From Phycisphaerae bacterium (GTDB lineage Bacteria; Planctomycetota; Phycisphaerae; Phycisphaerales; SM1A02), in contig JAEUIT010000034.1 of the NCBI GenBank assembly GCA_016795035.1, positions 1-39,345 of the forward strand: a stretch of DNA of 39,345 nt. The letters run 5' to 3'. A program made the position numbers and the translations under genes. The notes beneath the pieces were generated by a model, which saw only the letters and a program-made list of their open reading frames with translations, was not told where the DNA came from and ran no database searches. Positions within the stretch are counted from its first letter, which is position 1; each line of letters begins with the position of its first letter. Of the stretch, positions 25,144 through 33,528 are shown piece by piece.

Positions 25144-27471
25144 TCAACGTACGGGCGGCGCGGCGGGCGGGGCGGGGGCGGGCGTCCGCGGCTTTGCGGT
25201 CGGCGTGACGTACTCGCCATCGACGAAGAACGTGAGTTCGGCGACGCCATCGAGCTCGAAATGCTCGACCGTGATCTCCACGTCCTTGGGCTCGGAGAAG
25301 GCGAGTTGGGCGCGGCTCTCGCGCGGCGGATGCCAGGTCCAATCCTCGATGAGAGGCTGGCCGTCAACGAGCACGCGCACGCCGTCGTCGCTCGTCACAC
25401 GCAGCGTGAAGGCGCCCTTCGGGAAGCGCACCTTCGTCTTCGCGATCATGCCGAAGTGGTCGGTCGGCAACGTGGAGGCGGCGAGCGTCTCCTTGGCGAG
25501 ATCGGGCACGGCGAGCGACGTGGGACCGTCGTTGCCGTAGCGGAAGTTGAGGGCCGGGACATGCACGACGACCGAGTCGGCGCCGGTCGCGCCCTCTCTC
25601 CACGTTGCAAGGTCGTTGCGGGGGTCGCACGGACTCGGGAAGAACGTCACCTGCCAATCGGCGTCCATGATGCACCCGCGCGCCGAGAGCTTGCCGGTGT
25701 CGTGCGCGATCCACGCCTCGTAGGGCATCACGTGCCCGGGCTTCTCCGCGGTCACGGACCATTCGCCGGGAACCGTGGTGCGGCCGATGCGAAGCGATCC
25801 CGAGCCTAACACCTGCGCGGAGCGGAAGCCGGTCGCGCCGATCAGTCGCCACAGGTGCTTATTCGGCTCGGCGCGCGCGAGGGTGAGGAGCGGCTCGGTG
25901 TGGTCCCACGGGCCGAACGCGGTCATGATGATGGCCTCGCGGCCGCCGAGCGCGCGCCGCGCGCCGATGGGCTTATTCAGTCCCGGGAGCGACGCCTCGA
26001 GCTCCGCGACCGACGGCTTCTCGAGCGGCGGCAACGCGGGCTCCGCGCTCGTGTTCACGTCGCTCGACTTGTCGGCGACGAACTCCGAGAACGTCGCCTC
26101 GAGCGTGTTGCCGAAGATCCGCGATCGCTGGGTCTCGCGCAGGCCGACGCCCGCGCCCGTGCGCACGAAGCGATTCTCCGACACCACGTTGTCGGCGCTC
26201 TCGACGCCGTTCGCCTTGGCCCACGGTCGCGTGCGCAGCGCCTCGTCGGCGTCCCACCAGAATTCGATCGCGGTCGCCTCGTCGGTGAAGTCGTTCATGC
26301 GCACCACGTTGCGTCGGCCATGCTCGATGTCGATCGCGCCGCCTTCGCCCGTCTTCGGCTCGCCGGCGCCGCGCGGGCCGTTTCGCTCGAACGTGTTGAA
26401 CGCGATGAGCGTGTCGGCCGAGTAGCCGGCCCAGATGCCGCAGATCCCGTTCTCGACGAAGCGGTTCGCGAGGATCTTGTTGCCGAACGAGAACGTCATC
26501 TCGAGGCCGTGCGCCGCGGCGTAGGAGAGGTCGTTGCCGACGAAGACGTTGTCGTTCGCGCCGCGCCGGAGATGGAAGTCTTCCGCCGCGCCGCTCGGCG
26601 CCGGCTTCTCGCCGAGCGCTTCCTTGCCGGCGAAGCCGAAGATGCCGTCGCCGCCGTGCGTCGCGCTATTGAGCGCGATCGTGTTCTTCGAGCACTGCTC
26701 GAAGATGAGGATGCCCGCCGAATCCTGTCCGCGGTTGTAGACGCCGTGCGAGTAGCCGCGAATGCAGAAGTCGAAGGCGTTGCGGCAGACGACGTTCTCG
26801 CTCGAGCGCCACATCGCGAGGCCCCAGCCCGAAAGGAACGAGCAGTCGTTGTCGTAGACCTTCGACCCGTTGACGCGGTCGAGAATGATGCCGTTCTGCG
26901 TCGCGCGCACGGTCACGTCGCGGACCGTCACGCCGTTGCTGCGCTCGATGCAGAGCGCGGCGCCGTATCGCGTCACCCACTCCTGGCCGTCGTTCTCGTG
27001 CGGCCACAGCCAGTCTTCCGACGCCTCGGCGCTCGGCGTCGACTGAAGACGCATCGCGTAGTTCTCGGCGAGCGTCAGCTTCTCGAAGGTCGAGCCGTGA
27101 CTCTCCGTTGCACGAATCGCGCAGCGGAACCCGCGCACGCTTCCGTTCGCGATCAGCACGCGGTCGCCGGTGACGACGATGCCGAAGCCCGACAGTCCGT
27201 CGAGCGGCGTCGAGGGGGGCGCGCCGCGGAGCGTGGTGCCGCCGAGGTCGACGGTGATGTCGCTGCCGACGACCTGCACGACGCCGTTGCCGTCATGATC
27301 GAGGATGGGCGTTGCCGGAAAGAGGAGTCGGCACGACCGCTCGACGACCACGTTGTCGCGGTCGACGACGACCGTGTCGAGTTCCTTCGTCGCCGTCGCC
27401 TGTCCGTGAGCGCACGCGGCCACGGCCGCAACGAGAACGAATCCTGAGGTCGAGAGTGATCCGATAGTCAT
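25144..27471 (-). CDS. Exported right-handed beta-helix protein with C-terminal PA14 domain
   Basis: 775 aa with a signal peptide (S-G-F-V-L-V-A-A-V-A-A-C-A-H-G-Q). Residues ~50-470 are parallel beta-helix (PbH1/NosD-like) repeats: G-S-D-I-T-V-D-L-G-G-T-T-L, N-G-V-T-V-R-D-V-T-V-R-A-T-Q-N-G-I, N-K-I-L-A-N-R-F-V-E-N-G-I, D-N-V-V-S-E-N-R-F-V. The last ~160 residues have the PA14 pattern (V-R-F-P-K-G-A-F-T-L-R-V-T-S-D-D-G-V-R-V-L-V-D-G), which usually binds carbohydrate. Possibly a polysaccharide lyase, epimerase or adhesin; no catalytic residues can be assigned with confidence. It starts back-to-back with the CotH operon, 178 bp apart. Confidence 0.82.
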   Translation of the reverse strand: MTIGSLSTSGFVLVAAVAACAHGQATATKELDTVVVDRDNVVVERSCRLLFPATPILDHDGNGVVQVVGSDITVDLGGTTLRGAPPSTPLDGLSGFGIVVTGDRVLIANGSVRGFRCAIRATESHGSTFEKLTLAENYAMRLQSTPSAEASEDWLWPHENDGQEWVTRYGAALCIERSNGVTVRDVTVRATQNGIILDRVNGSKVYDNDCSFLSGWGLAMWRSSENVVCRNAFDFCIRGYSHGVYNRGQDSAGILIFEQCSKNTIALNSATHGGDGIFGFAGKEALGEKPAPSGAAEDFHLRRGANDNVFVGNDLSYAAAHGLEMTFSFGNKILANRFVENGICGIWAGYSADTLIAFNTFERNGPRGAGEPKTGEGGAIDIEHGRRNVVRMNDFTDEATAIEFWWDADEALRTRPWAKANGVESADNVVSENRFVRTGAGVGLRETQRSRIFGNTLEATFSEFVADKSSDVNTSAEPALPPLEKPSVAELEASLPGLNKPIGARRALGGREAIIMTAFGPWDHTEPLLTLARAEPNKHLWRLIGATGFRSAQVLGSGSLRIGRTTVPGEWSVTAEKPGHVMPYEAWIAHDTGKLSARGCIMDADWQVTFFPSPCDPRNDLATWREGATGADSVVVHVPALNFRYGNDGPTSLAVPDLAKETLAASTLPTDHFGMIAKTKVRFPKGAFTLRVTSDDGVRVLVDGQPLIEDWTWHPPRESRAQLAFSEPKDVEITVEHFELDGVAELTFFVDGEYVTPTAKPRTPAPAPPAAPPVR

Positions 27472-27649
27472 GAGTCGAGGTCGCGAACGGAGAGGGGCAA
27501 AGGGTCGGAGGCGTCAGCGTAGACGCTCGGTGTGCGCGTCGAGCCTCGCGAACAAATCGGCCAAATCGGGCTCCCCGTTCGTTTCTGCGACGAGAATGGA
27601 GTGGCACGTCGCCGCGTTGAGCGGCGATTCGAACATTCGGCATCCCACC

Positions 27650-29629
27650 ATGCGAACACTCTCTCGTTCCGTCACGCTCGGACTTCTCGCGTCGCTCTGG
27701 ACTTGCTCGCTGCCCGCGCTCGGGCAGGATGGAGCGGCGCCGCCCGGTCCGCCCCCCAACGGCGGCGGTCCGGGTGGCGGTCCCGGAGGAGGCGGAGGGT
27801 TTCCGGGCGGCGGCCCCAATCAGCCCGAGCGGAAGCTCGTCAAGACCTATGACAAGGACGGCGACGGCCGCCTGAATGCCGACGAACGGAAGGCGGCACG
27901 CGAGGAGGCGAAGAAGACGCAGCGACGCGGCCCGATGGGACCGCCCGGCGCGGGCGGTCCTCCCGGCGGCCCTCCAGGCGGTCCTCCTGATGGCGGCCCG
28001 GGCGGCCCGCCGCCAGGTGGCCCCGATGACAACGTCCGGCCGGGCGACCAAGGGGCCCGTCCCGGTGGCGACGGCGCCGGACAAGGTCGTCGCGGCATGC
28101 GCGGCGGTCGCGGCCCGATGCGCGAGCTCGCGCCGGCGACGCCCGGCCCCGCGCTCACGCCCGCCGACGTCCCGTCGTATCCCGACGCGCCGCTCTACGA
28201 CACCTCGATCGTGCGCACGCTCTTCTTCGAGTTCGAGAACAAGGACTGGGAGTCGGAGCTCGAGGACTTCAACAACACCGACGTCGACGTGCCTGCAACG
28301 TTGACCGTCGACGGCAAGACCTACAAGGACGTCGGCGTCCACTTCCGCGGCGCCAGCTCGTACTTCATGGTGCCCGCGGGCCACAAGCGCTCGCTCAACG
28401 TGTCGCTCGACCACGGGACGAAGGCGCAGCGGCTCGGCGGCTACAAGACGCTGAATCTCCTGAACGCGAACGGCGATCCGACGTTCATGAGCTCGGTGCT
28501 CTACTCGTCGATCGCGAATCGCTACATCCCCGCACCGCGCGCGAACTTCGTGCGAGTCGTCATCAACGGCGAGTGCTGGGGGCTGTACGTCAACGTGCAG
28601 CAGTTCGACGCGATCTTCGTCAACGAGCGTTTCGCGAAGACCTCCGACGACGCCGAGAAGGACTCGAAGAAGAAGGGCGCGCGCTGGAAGGTGCCGGGCA
28701 GCCCGAACGGCGCGGCGGGGCTCGCCTTCATCGGCGAGTCGCTCGACGACTACAAGCGCCGCTACGAGATCAAGACGAGCGACAACGAGGCCGACTGGAT
28801 CGCGCTGCGCGAGCTCTGCCGCACGCTGAGCAACACGCCGATCGACGAGCTCGAAGGCGCGCTCAAGCCGATGCTCGACATCGACGGCGCGCTGTGGTTC
28901 CTCGCGCTCGACAACGCGCTCGGCAACAGCGACGGCTACTGGACCCGCGCGAGCGACTACAGCATCTATCGCGACCCGAAGGGCATATTCCATGTCATCC
29001 CGCATGACATGAACGAGGCGTTCTCCGAGCACGGCGGCGGCCCGCCCGGCGGCATGCGGGGCGGTCGCGGCGGTCGCGGTCGCGGACCCGACGGCCAAGG
29101 CGGCGGCCCGCCGGGAGGTCCGCCCCAGGGCGGCGGAGACGGCAATCGACCCGAAGGCGGACCGCCGGACGGACCTCCGGGAGGCGGACCGGGCATGCGC
29201 GGTCCGGGCGGTCCCGGCGGCGGTGGCGCCGAACTCGATCCGCTCATCGGCGGTGACGACATGCGGAAGCCGCTGCGCAGCCGACTGCTCGCCGTGCCCG
29301 CGCTTCGCGCGAAGTACCTCGAGCACGTGAAGGCGATCGCGAAGGAAGACCTCGCGTGGGAACGCCTCGGGCCGACGGTCGCGGCGCATCGCGCGCTCAT
29401 CGAGCCGATCGTCAAGAGCGACACCAAGAAGCTGGCGACCACCGAAGCGTTCGAACGCGCCACGGCTGACGCGCCCGCCGGCGGCAACGGGGAGAATCAG
29501 GGCGGACTCAAGTCGTGGGCCACCAAGCGCAGCGCCTACCTCCTCAACTACAAGCCGAAGGAGACGGCTGCAACGTCGAGTGAAGGCGGGTCGAAGGGCG
29601 GAGCGGGGGAGACGGGAGCAGGTCGGTGA
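27650..29629 (+). CDS. Exported CotH-family protein with EF-hand and Gly/Pro-rich segments
   Basis: 659 aa from the ATG at 27650; the frame is open from 27470 but the signal peptide (R-S-V-T-L-G-L-L-A-S-L-W-T-C-S-L-P-A-L-G) starts here. Order: Pro/Gly-rich linker, one EF-hand-like D-K-D-G-D-G-R-L-N-A-D-E, a second Gly/Pro-rich linker, the CotH domain (F-R-G-A-S-S-Y, K-R-S-L-N-V-S-L-D, Y-K-T-L-N-L-L-N-A, G-L-Y-V-N-V-Q-Q-F-D, L-D-N-A-L-G-N-S-D-G-Y, I-P-H-D-M-N-E-A-F) broken near its end by a third Gly/Pro-rich insert. CotH proteins are atypical protein kinases first found in spore coats. The gene overlaps the next by 4 bp (GTGA), giving a CotH-VTC-DUF4956 operon. Confidence 0.9.
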   Translation: MRTLSRSVTLGLLASLWTCSLPALGQDGAAPPGPPPNGGGPGGGPGGGGGFPGGGPNQPERKLVKTYDKDGDGRLNADERKAAREEAKKTQRRGPMGPPGAGGPPGGPPGGPPDGGPGGPPPGGPDDNVRPGDQGARPGGDGAGQGRRGMRGGRGPMRELAPATPGPALTPADVPSYPDAPLYDTSIVRTLFFEFENKDWESELEDFNNTDVDVPATLTVDGKTYKDVGVHFRGASSYFMVPAGHKRSLNVSLDHGTKAQRLGGYKTLNLLNANGDPTFMSSVLYSSIANRYIPAPRANFVRVVINGECWGLYVNVQQFDAIFVNERFAKTSDDAEKDSKKKGARWKVPGSPNGAAGLAFIGESLDDYKRRYEIKTSDNEADWIALRELCRTLSNTPIDELEGALKPMLDIDGALWFLALDNALGNSDGYWTRASDYSIYRDPKGIFHVIPHDMNEAFSEHGGGPPGGMRGGRGGRGRGPDGQGGGPPGGPPQGGGDGNRPEGGPPDGPPGGGPGMRGPGGPGGGGAELDPLIGGDDMRKPLRSRLLAVPALRAKYLEHVKAIAKEDLAWERLGPTVAAHRALIEPIVKSDTKKLATTEAFERATADAPAGGNGENQGGLKSWATKRSAYLLNYKPKETAATSSEGGSKGGAGETGAGR

Positions 29630-30429
29630 ACCACAAGGACATGCTGGAGTCGCCGGCGTTCGGCCCGCGCCGATCCGCCGGGGCTCCCGCGTATGAAGTG
29701 AAGTTCGTGGTGACGGACGCGCTCGCCGTCGAGATCGAGAACTGGGCCCGCACCTTCCTGGCGATCGATGCGCACGGCGATCCGACGCTCGGCGGCCGGT
29801 ACCTCATCACATCGACGTACCTCGACACGCCGGAGTACGACGTCTACCGGCGCACCGGCTCGTACCGACGGAACAAGTTCCGCGTGCGGACCTACGGCGA
29901 GTCGGCGACCGCGGAGGATCGGCTCGTCTTCGCGGAGCGGAAGACGAAACGTGGAGATCGCGTCGCCAAGCGGCGCTCCGCCGTTCCGGCGACCGATCTC
30001 CCGATGCTCGGCGACGCCGCGGTCGAACGCGACTGGACCGGGCGTTGGTTCCACCAGCGCGTGCAGCTGCGACGCCTGATTCCCGCCGCAACGGTCGGCT
30101 ACGAAAGGGCGGCGCTCGCGGGCGTGGTCGACGGACAGCCGCTGCGGCTCACGCTCGACCGCGGGCTGCGCGGCGTGCGGGCGAACGGCTGGGGCGGGGC
30201 CGCCCACGTGCTCAGCCGCGAGGCCGGCGTGCCGCTCCTCCCGGGCCGGGCCGTCCTCGAACTCAAGTTCCTGCGCGACTTGCCCGCCGCATTCAAGGAA
30301 GCGATCTACCTCTTCCGATTGGTGCCGCAGTCCTTCTCGAAATACCGCGCGTGCTGCGACACCGTGCTCGGCCTTTCCGCAAGTGGCGGGACGAACGCGG
30401 GCACGAGCCTCGGGGAACGCTGTGCCTGA
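29626..30429 (+). CDS. VTC-domain (polyphosphate polymerase-like) protein
   Basis: 267 aa, GTG start at 29626 overlapping the upstream stop. It shows the triphosphate-tunnel pattern of VTC domains: Y-E-V-K-F-V-V near the start, Y-L-D-T-P-E-Y-D-V-Y, K-F-R-V-R-T-Y-G, E-R-K-T-K-R-G-D-R-V-A-K-R-R and, late, L-E-L-K-F. The basic and acidic residues lining the tunnel are present. In yeast the VTC domain makes polyphosphate; the bacterial role with CotH is unknown. Overlaps the DUF4956 gene by 8 bp. Confidence 0.88.
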   Translation: MNHKDMLESPAFGPRRSAGAPAYEVKFVVTDALAVEIENWARTFLAIDAHGDPTLGGRYLITSTYLDTPEYDVYRRTGSYRRNKFRVRTYGESATAEDRLVFAERKTKRGDRVAKRRSAVPATDLPMLGDAAVERDWTGRWFHQRVQLRRLIPAATVGYERAALAGVVDGQPLRLTLDRGLRGVRANGWGGAAHVLSREAGVPLLPGRAVLELKFLRDLPAAFKEAIYLFRLVPQSFSKYRACCDTVLGLSASGGTNAGTSLGERCA

Positions 30430-31090
30430 CTGGCTGACGACGACCTTTGAAAGTGACGTGGAGCTGGAGCTCGGCATGCTCGTGCCGCGCATCCTGCTCG
30501 CCGCCGTCCTCGGTTACGTCGTCGCCGCGATCTACCGATACACGCATGGCCGCAACGGCGAGCAGGGGCGCGCGTTCATGGCGACGCTCGTGTTGCTCAC
30601 GATCCTGATCGCGATGATGACGCTTGTCATCGGCAACAACGTTGCGCGTGCGTTCAGCCTCGTCGGCGCGCTTGCCATCGTGCGCTTCCGCACCGTCGTC
30701 GAAGACACGCGCGACACCGCGTTCGTGATCTTCGCGGTGTCGATCGGCATGGCGATCGGCGCGGGCTTCCTGAAGATCCCGCTCATCGCGATCCCCGTTG
30801 CCGCCGTCGCGGCGTTCTGGTTCCGTCCCGAGGCCGTCGCGCCCGCCGCCACGGACGGGCTGCACGAACTCGTGCTGCGGCTCGCGCCCGCGACCAACAT
30901 GGCGACGACGATCGATCGCGCGCTCGAGCCGCTGGTGCGCACCGCACGGCTCGACGCGATCGGCACCGCGCGGCAAGGCTCGGCGATCGAGCGGACCTAC
31001 CTCGTCACGCTCGCCGAGGATCCGGCGAAGGTCGTGGAGACGCTGCACCGCCTCGACGGCGTCATCAGCGTCGAGCTGAAGCGGCGGTGA
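30422..31090 (+). CDS. DUF4956 membrane protein
   Basis: 222 aa from the GTG at 30422, which fits the overlap with the VTC gene. Four hydrophobic segments lie in the first 140 residues, with the family core G-A-L-A-I-V-R-F-R-T-V-V-E-D-T-R-D-T-A-F between segments 2 and 3. A ferredoxin-like soluble domain ends the protein (Y-L-V-T-L-A-E-D-P-A-K-V-V-E-T-L-H-R-L-D-G-V). Likely the membrane partner of the VTC and CotH proteins. Its 3' end overlaps the convergent rtcR gene by 26 bp. A related C-terminal fragment starts the window (1-426). Confidence 0.9.
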   Translation: MPDWLTTTFESDVELELGMLVPRILLAAVLGYVVAAIYRYTHGRNGEQGRAFMATLVLLTILIAMMTLVIGNNVARAFSLVGALAIVRFRTVVEDTRDTAFVIFAVSIGMAIGAGFLKIPLIAIPVAAVAAFWFRPEAVAPAATDGLHELVLRLAPATNMATTIDRALEPLVRTARLDAIGTARQGSAIERTYLVTLAEDPAKVVETLHRLDGVISVELKRR

Positions 31091-32678
31091 CGCGCGACCA
31101 GTCGAGGCCGAAGCGCGCGAGGTACTTGCGCAGGCGATCGGCGTCGTTCGCCTCTCGTCGTTTCAGCCGCGACGCCTGGTAGAGCTCGCGGCCGGCATCG
31201 GAGATCGTGCGGCACGAGCGGCAGACCTCGATGACGCTCTCGAGCTGCATGCGGTCGAAGCGGTCGATCGCCGCAAGGTCGTCGGGCGAGAGGAGCGCGG
31301 CGAGCGCGGGGCCCGACGTCGGCGGGTCGGCTTCGGTGCGGCGCCACGAGCGCTCGAGCCGCTCGATCTCTCGGTCGACGTCGTCGACCGAGATGCGCCC
31401 GCCCGCGGCGAGCGTCGCGAGGCGCGTGATCGACGCCGACAGGTCGCGGAAGTTGCCCGACCACGTTGCAGCCGCCGAGCGGGCGAACGCGAGATAGCGG
31501 TCCCGCGCCTCGCGGGAGAAACGCACGACGCGCTGGCTGCGGTCGGCGAAGCGGTCGAGCTCGAAGTCGACGTTCGGCTCGATGTCCTCCGGCCGCTCGC
31601 GCAGGGCGGGGAGGCGAAACGTCCAAAGATTGATGCGTGCGAAGAGGTCCTCGCGGAAGCGCCCTTCGGCCACGCGGAGCGCGAGGTCGCGATTCGTGCC
31701 GGCGATGAGCTGGAAGCGGCTCGTGACCTCGGCGTCGGCGCCGAGCGGCAGGAATCGCTTCTCCTCGAGCGCGCGGAGCAGCATCGCCTGCTCGTCGAGC
31801 CCGAGCTCGCCGATCTCGTCGAGGAAAAGCACGCCTCCGTCGGCGGAGCGGAGCAGGCCAGGGCGATCGCTTGCCGCGCCGGTGAACGATCCCTTCTTGT
31901 GGCCGAAGAGCGTCGACATCGCGCCGTCGCCGCGGAGCGTCGCGCAGTTCACTTCGACGAACGCGCCGTCGCACTGGTGCCGCTGCCGCTTGAGGTCGGC
32001 GATGCGCTTCGCAAGCTGGCTCTTGCCGGCGCCGGTCGGGCCCATGAGAAGGATCGGATCGGTCGATCCCGTGGCCACGTGCTCGATCTCGCCGACGAGG
32101 CGGTTGAACTCCACGTTGCCGGTGGCGATGCCGGACTTGAGCGTGCTAACGTTGTCGCGGCGCTCGCGCTCGAAGCGCGCCGCGATGCGGTCGTAGCGCG
32201 AGAGGTCGAGGTCGATGATGCGCACGTCGCCCTGCGGCGAGGTCGTCTTCGCGCGCGGCGCCGTCTGCACCAGCCGCGCGGGGAAGCGCCGCGACTCGGT
32301 GAGGAGGAAGAGGCAGATCTGCGCGACGTGCGTTCCGGTCGAGATGTGGACGAGGTAGTCCTCGACGTCGGTCTTGAAGTCGTAGCCGCGCGCGAAGTCG
32401 TCGAGCGCCGAGTAGACCGATTCGAAGTCCCACGGGTCGTCGATGTCGATCGCGTGCCGCCGCACCGCCGTCTCGGGCGACACCGCCGCGATGTCGGCCG
32501 CGACCCCCTTCGCGAGCGACTTCGCGCTGGAGGGATGCAGGAGTTCGAGCCGCGAGACGAGGAGGTCGTCCTGTTGGCACAGGCTTACGGTCGGTCGCCA
32601 GCGCTCCCATCGGTCGGGGCCCGTGCCGACGTCGAGCGTGGTGCCGAGGAATCCGATGGCGACGGTGCTTCGAGCCAT
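31065..32678 (-). CDS. rtcR: RtcR, sigma-54-dependent activator of the RNA-repair operon
   Basis: 537 aa from the ATG at 32678. The N-terminal ~180 residues (V-A-I-G-F-L-G-T-T-L-D-V-G, H-I-S-T-G-T-H-V-A-Q) are the CARF-like RtcR sensor domain, which in Salmonella work responds to damaged tRNA. The AAA+ domain has Walker A at 213-220 (G-P-T-G-A-G-K-S), the sigma-54 contact loop at 263-268 (G-S-F-T-G-A) and Walker B at 281-290 (G-G-V-L-F-L-D-E-I-G). The DNA-binding C-terminus is helical (R-T-I-S-D-A-G-R-E-L-Y). It is divergent from the rsr-rtcBA genes and faces a sigma-54 promoter. Confidence 0.95.
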   Translation of the reverse strand: MARSTVAIGFLGTTLDVGTGPDRWERWRPTVSLCQQDDLLVSRLELLHPSSAKSLAKGVAADIAAVSPETAVRRHAIDIDDPWDFESVYSALDDFARGYDFKTDVEDYLVHISTGTHVAQICLFLLTESRRFPARLVQTAPRAKTTSPQGDVRIIDLDLSRYDRIAARFERERRDNVSTLKSGIATGNVEFNRLVGEIEHVATGSTDPILLMGPTGAGKSQLAKRIADLKRQRHQCDGAFVEVNCATLRGDGAMSTLFGHKKGSFTGAASDRPGLLRSADGGVLFLDEIGELGLDEQAMLLRALEEKRFLPLGADAEVTSRFQLIAGTNRDLALRVAEGRFREDLFARINLWTFRLPALRERPEDIEPNVDFELDRFADRSQRVVRFSREARDRYLAFARSAAATWSGNFRDLSASITRLATLAAGGRISVDDVDREIERLERSWRRTEADPPTSGPALAALLSPDDLAAIDRFDRMQLESVIEVCRSCRTISDAGRELYQASRLKRREANDADRLRKYLARFGLDWSRVTAASARR

Positions 32679-32710
32679 GACGAGCGAAAAAGATATCAAG
32701 GCGAGCGAAT

Positions 32711-32727
32711 AGACGCGTCTCTAGACG
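32711..32727. promoter_or_regulatory. Candidate upstream activating site for RtcR
   Basis: Overlapping inverted repeats: the perfect palindrome AGACGCGTCT at 32711-32720, and CGTCT-CT-AGACG at 32716-32727. They lie 52-69 bp upstream of the -24 box, within the usual range for an enhancer-binding protein, between rtcR and its target operon. Binding by RtcR is inferred from position and symmetry only. Confidence 0.5.
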
Positions 32728-32778
32728 AGAGCGCGTCGTTGAGCCGCGTTCTTGATGCCAAAAACGCGGGTTGAGCCG

Positions 32779-32794
32779 CTGGCACGCGCCATGC
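32779..32794 (+). promoter_or_regulatory. Sigma-54 (-24/-12) promoter of the RNA-repair operon
   Basis: CTGGCACG-N4-ATGC matches the consensus YTGGCACG-N4-TTGC at all positions but one, with correct GG-to-GC spacing. It lies downstream of the rtcR start and 72 bp before the rsr ATG at 32866. It falls inside the open frame that extends back to 32752, which argues that translation really begins at 32866. Confidence 0.85.
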
Positions 32795-32865
32795 GTAAGG
32801 GCGATCGCCTCGTGACGGTCGCGGGGCACGCACCGACCTCGCTTCACCCTTCGACGGATCCCGCG

Positions 32866-33528
32866 ATGGCCAATCGATCGCTCTTCCGATCGCTCGCGCA
32901 CACCCTGCGGCAGCCTCCGATGACCCGGAACGCCGCCGGCGGCGTGGCGTACGCGATGACCGCCGAGCACATCCTCGCTCAGTTCGCGATGACGGGTTGC
33001 ATGAACGCGACCTACTACGCGAGCGCCGAGAATCAAGCGGCGGCCGTCGTCGAGCTCGCTCGTCGTTGCGACGCGCGATTCGTGGCGCAGCTTGCGGTCT
33101 ATGCCCGCGAGAAGGGCCACATGAAAGACATGCCCGCGATCCTCTGCGCGTCGCTTTCGTCGCGCCGGGAACCCTTGGCCGGCGAGCTTCTTGAGCGAGT
33201 CTTCCCTCGCGTCATCGACTCGCCGCGCGTCCTCCGCACGTTCGTGCAGGTCGTCCGATCCGGGCGCGTCGGTCGGCGCTGCCTCGGCTCGCGGCCGAAG
33301 CGGCTCGTGCAGCGTTGGCTCGCGAGCCGCACGGAGGAAGAGATCTTCTTCGCGTCGGTCGGCAACGATCCGTCGCTCGTCGACATCCTCCGTCTCGCCC
33401 ACCCTCGGCCGCAGTCGCCTTCGCGCGAAGCTCTGTACGGATACCTCCTCGGAAAGCGGCACGACCCGGGACTGCTCCCACTGATCGTGCTCGAGTTTGA
33501 AGCCTTCAAGAAAGCGATGAAGTCATGA
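32866..33528 (+). CDS. rsr: Ro60/Rsr TROVE protein, N-terminal half (split gene, part 1)
   Basis: 220 aa. It carries the N-terminal part of the TROVE HEAT-repeat ring: T-R-N-A-A-G-G-V-A-Y-A-M, A-Q-F-A-M-T-G-C-M-N-A-T-Y-Y-A, A-V-Y-A-R-E-K-G-H-M-K-D-M-P and Y-L-L-G-K-R-H-D-P. The sequence then continues, without loss, in the frame that starts at 33525. The TGA stop overlaps the next ATG (ATGA), a -1 step. In other bacteria Ro60 is usually one chain of about 530 residues, and these two ORFs sum to 533. The ring binds Y RNA and misfolded RNA ends. Confidence 0.88.
   Translation: MANRSLFRSLAHTLRQPPMTRNAAGGVAYAMTAEHILAQFAMTGCMNATYYASAENQAAAVVELARRCDARFVAQLAVYAREKGHMKDMPAILCASLSSRREPLAGELLERVFPRVIDSPRVLRTFVQVVRSGRVGRRCLGSRPKRLVQRWLASRTEEEIFFASVGNDPSLVDILRLAHPRPQSPSREALYGYLLGKRHDPGLLPLIVLEFEAFKKAMKS

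Noticed and set aside
22575..25208. 877-codon open frame on the plus strand across thrS and nrdR
   Set aside because: Antisense to two well-conserved genes; composition artefact.
31065..31090. 26-bp antisense overlap of the DUF4956 and rtcR 3' ends as a regulatory device
   Set aside because: Convergent 3' overlaps of this size are common in compact genomes, and nothing else at the site suggests control.
32752..32865. Extended N-terminus for Ro60 part 1 starting at 32752
   Set aside because: The sigma-54 promoter lies inside this stretch, and TROVE similarity starts after the ATG at 32866.
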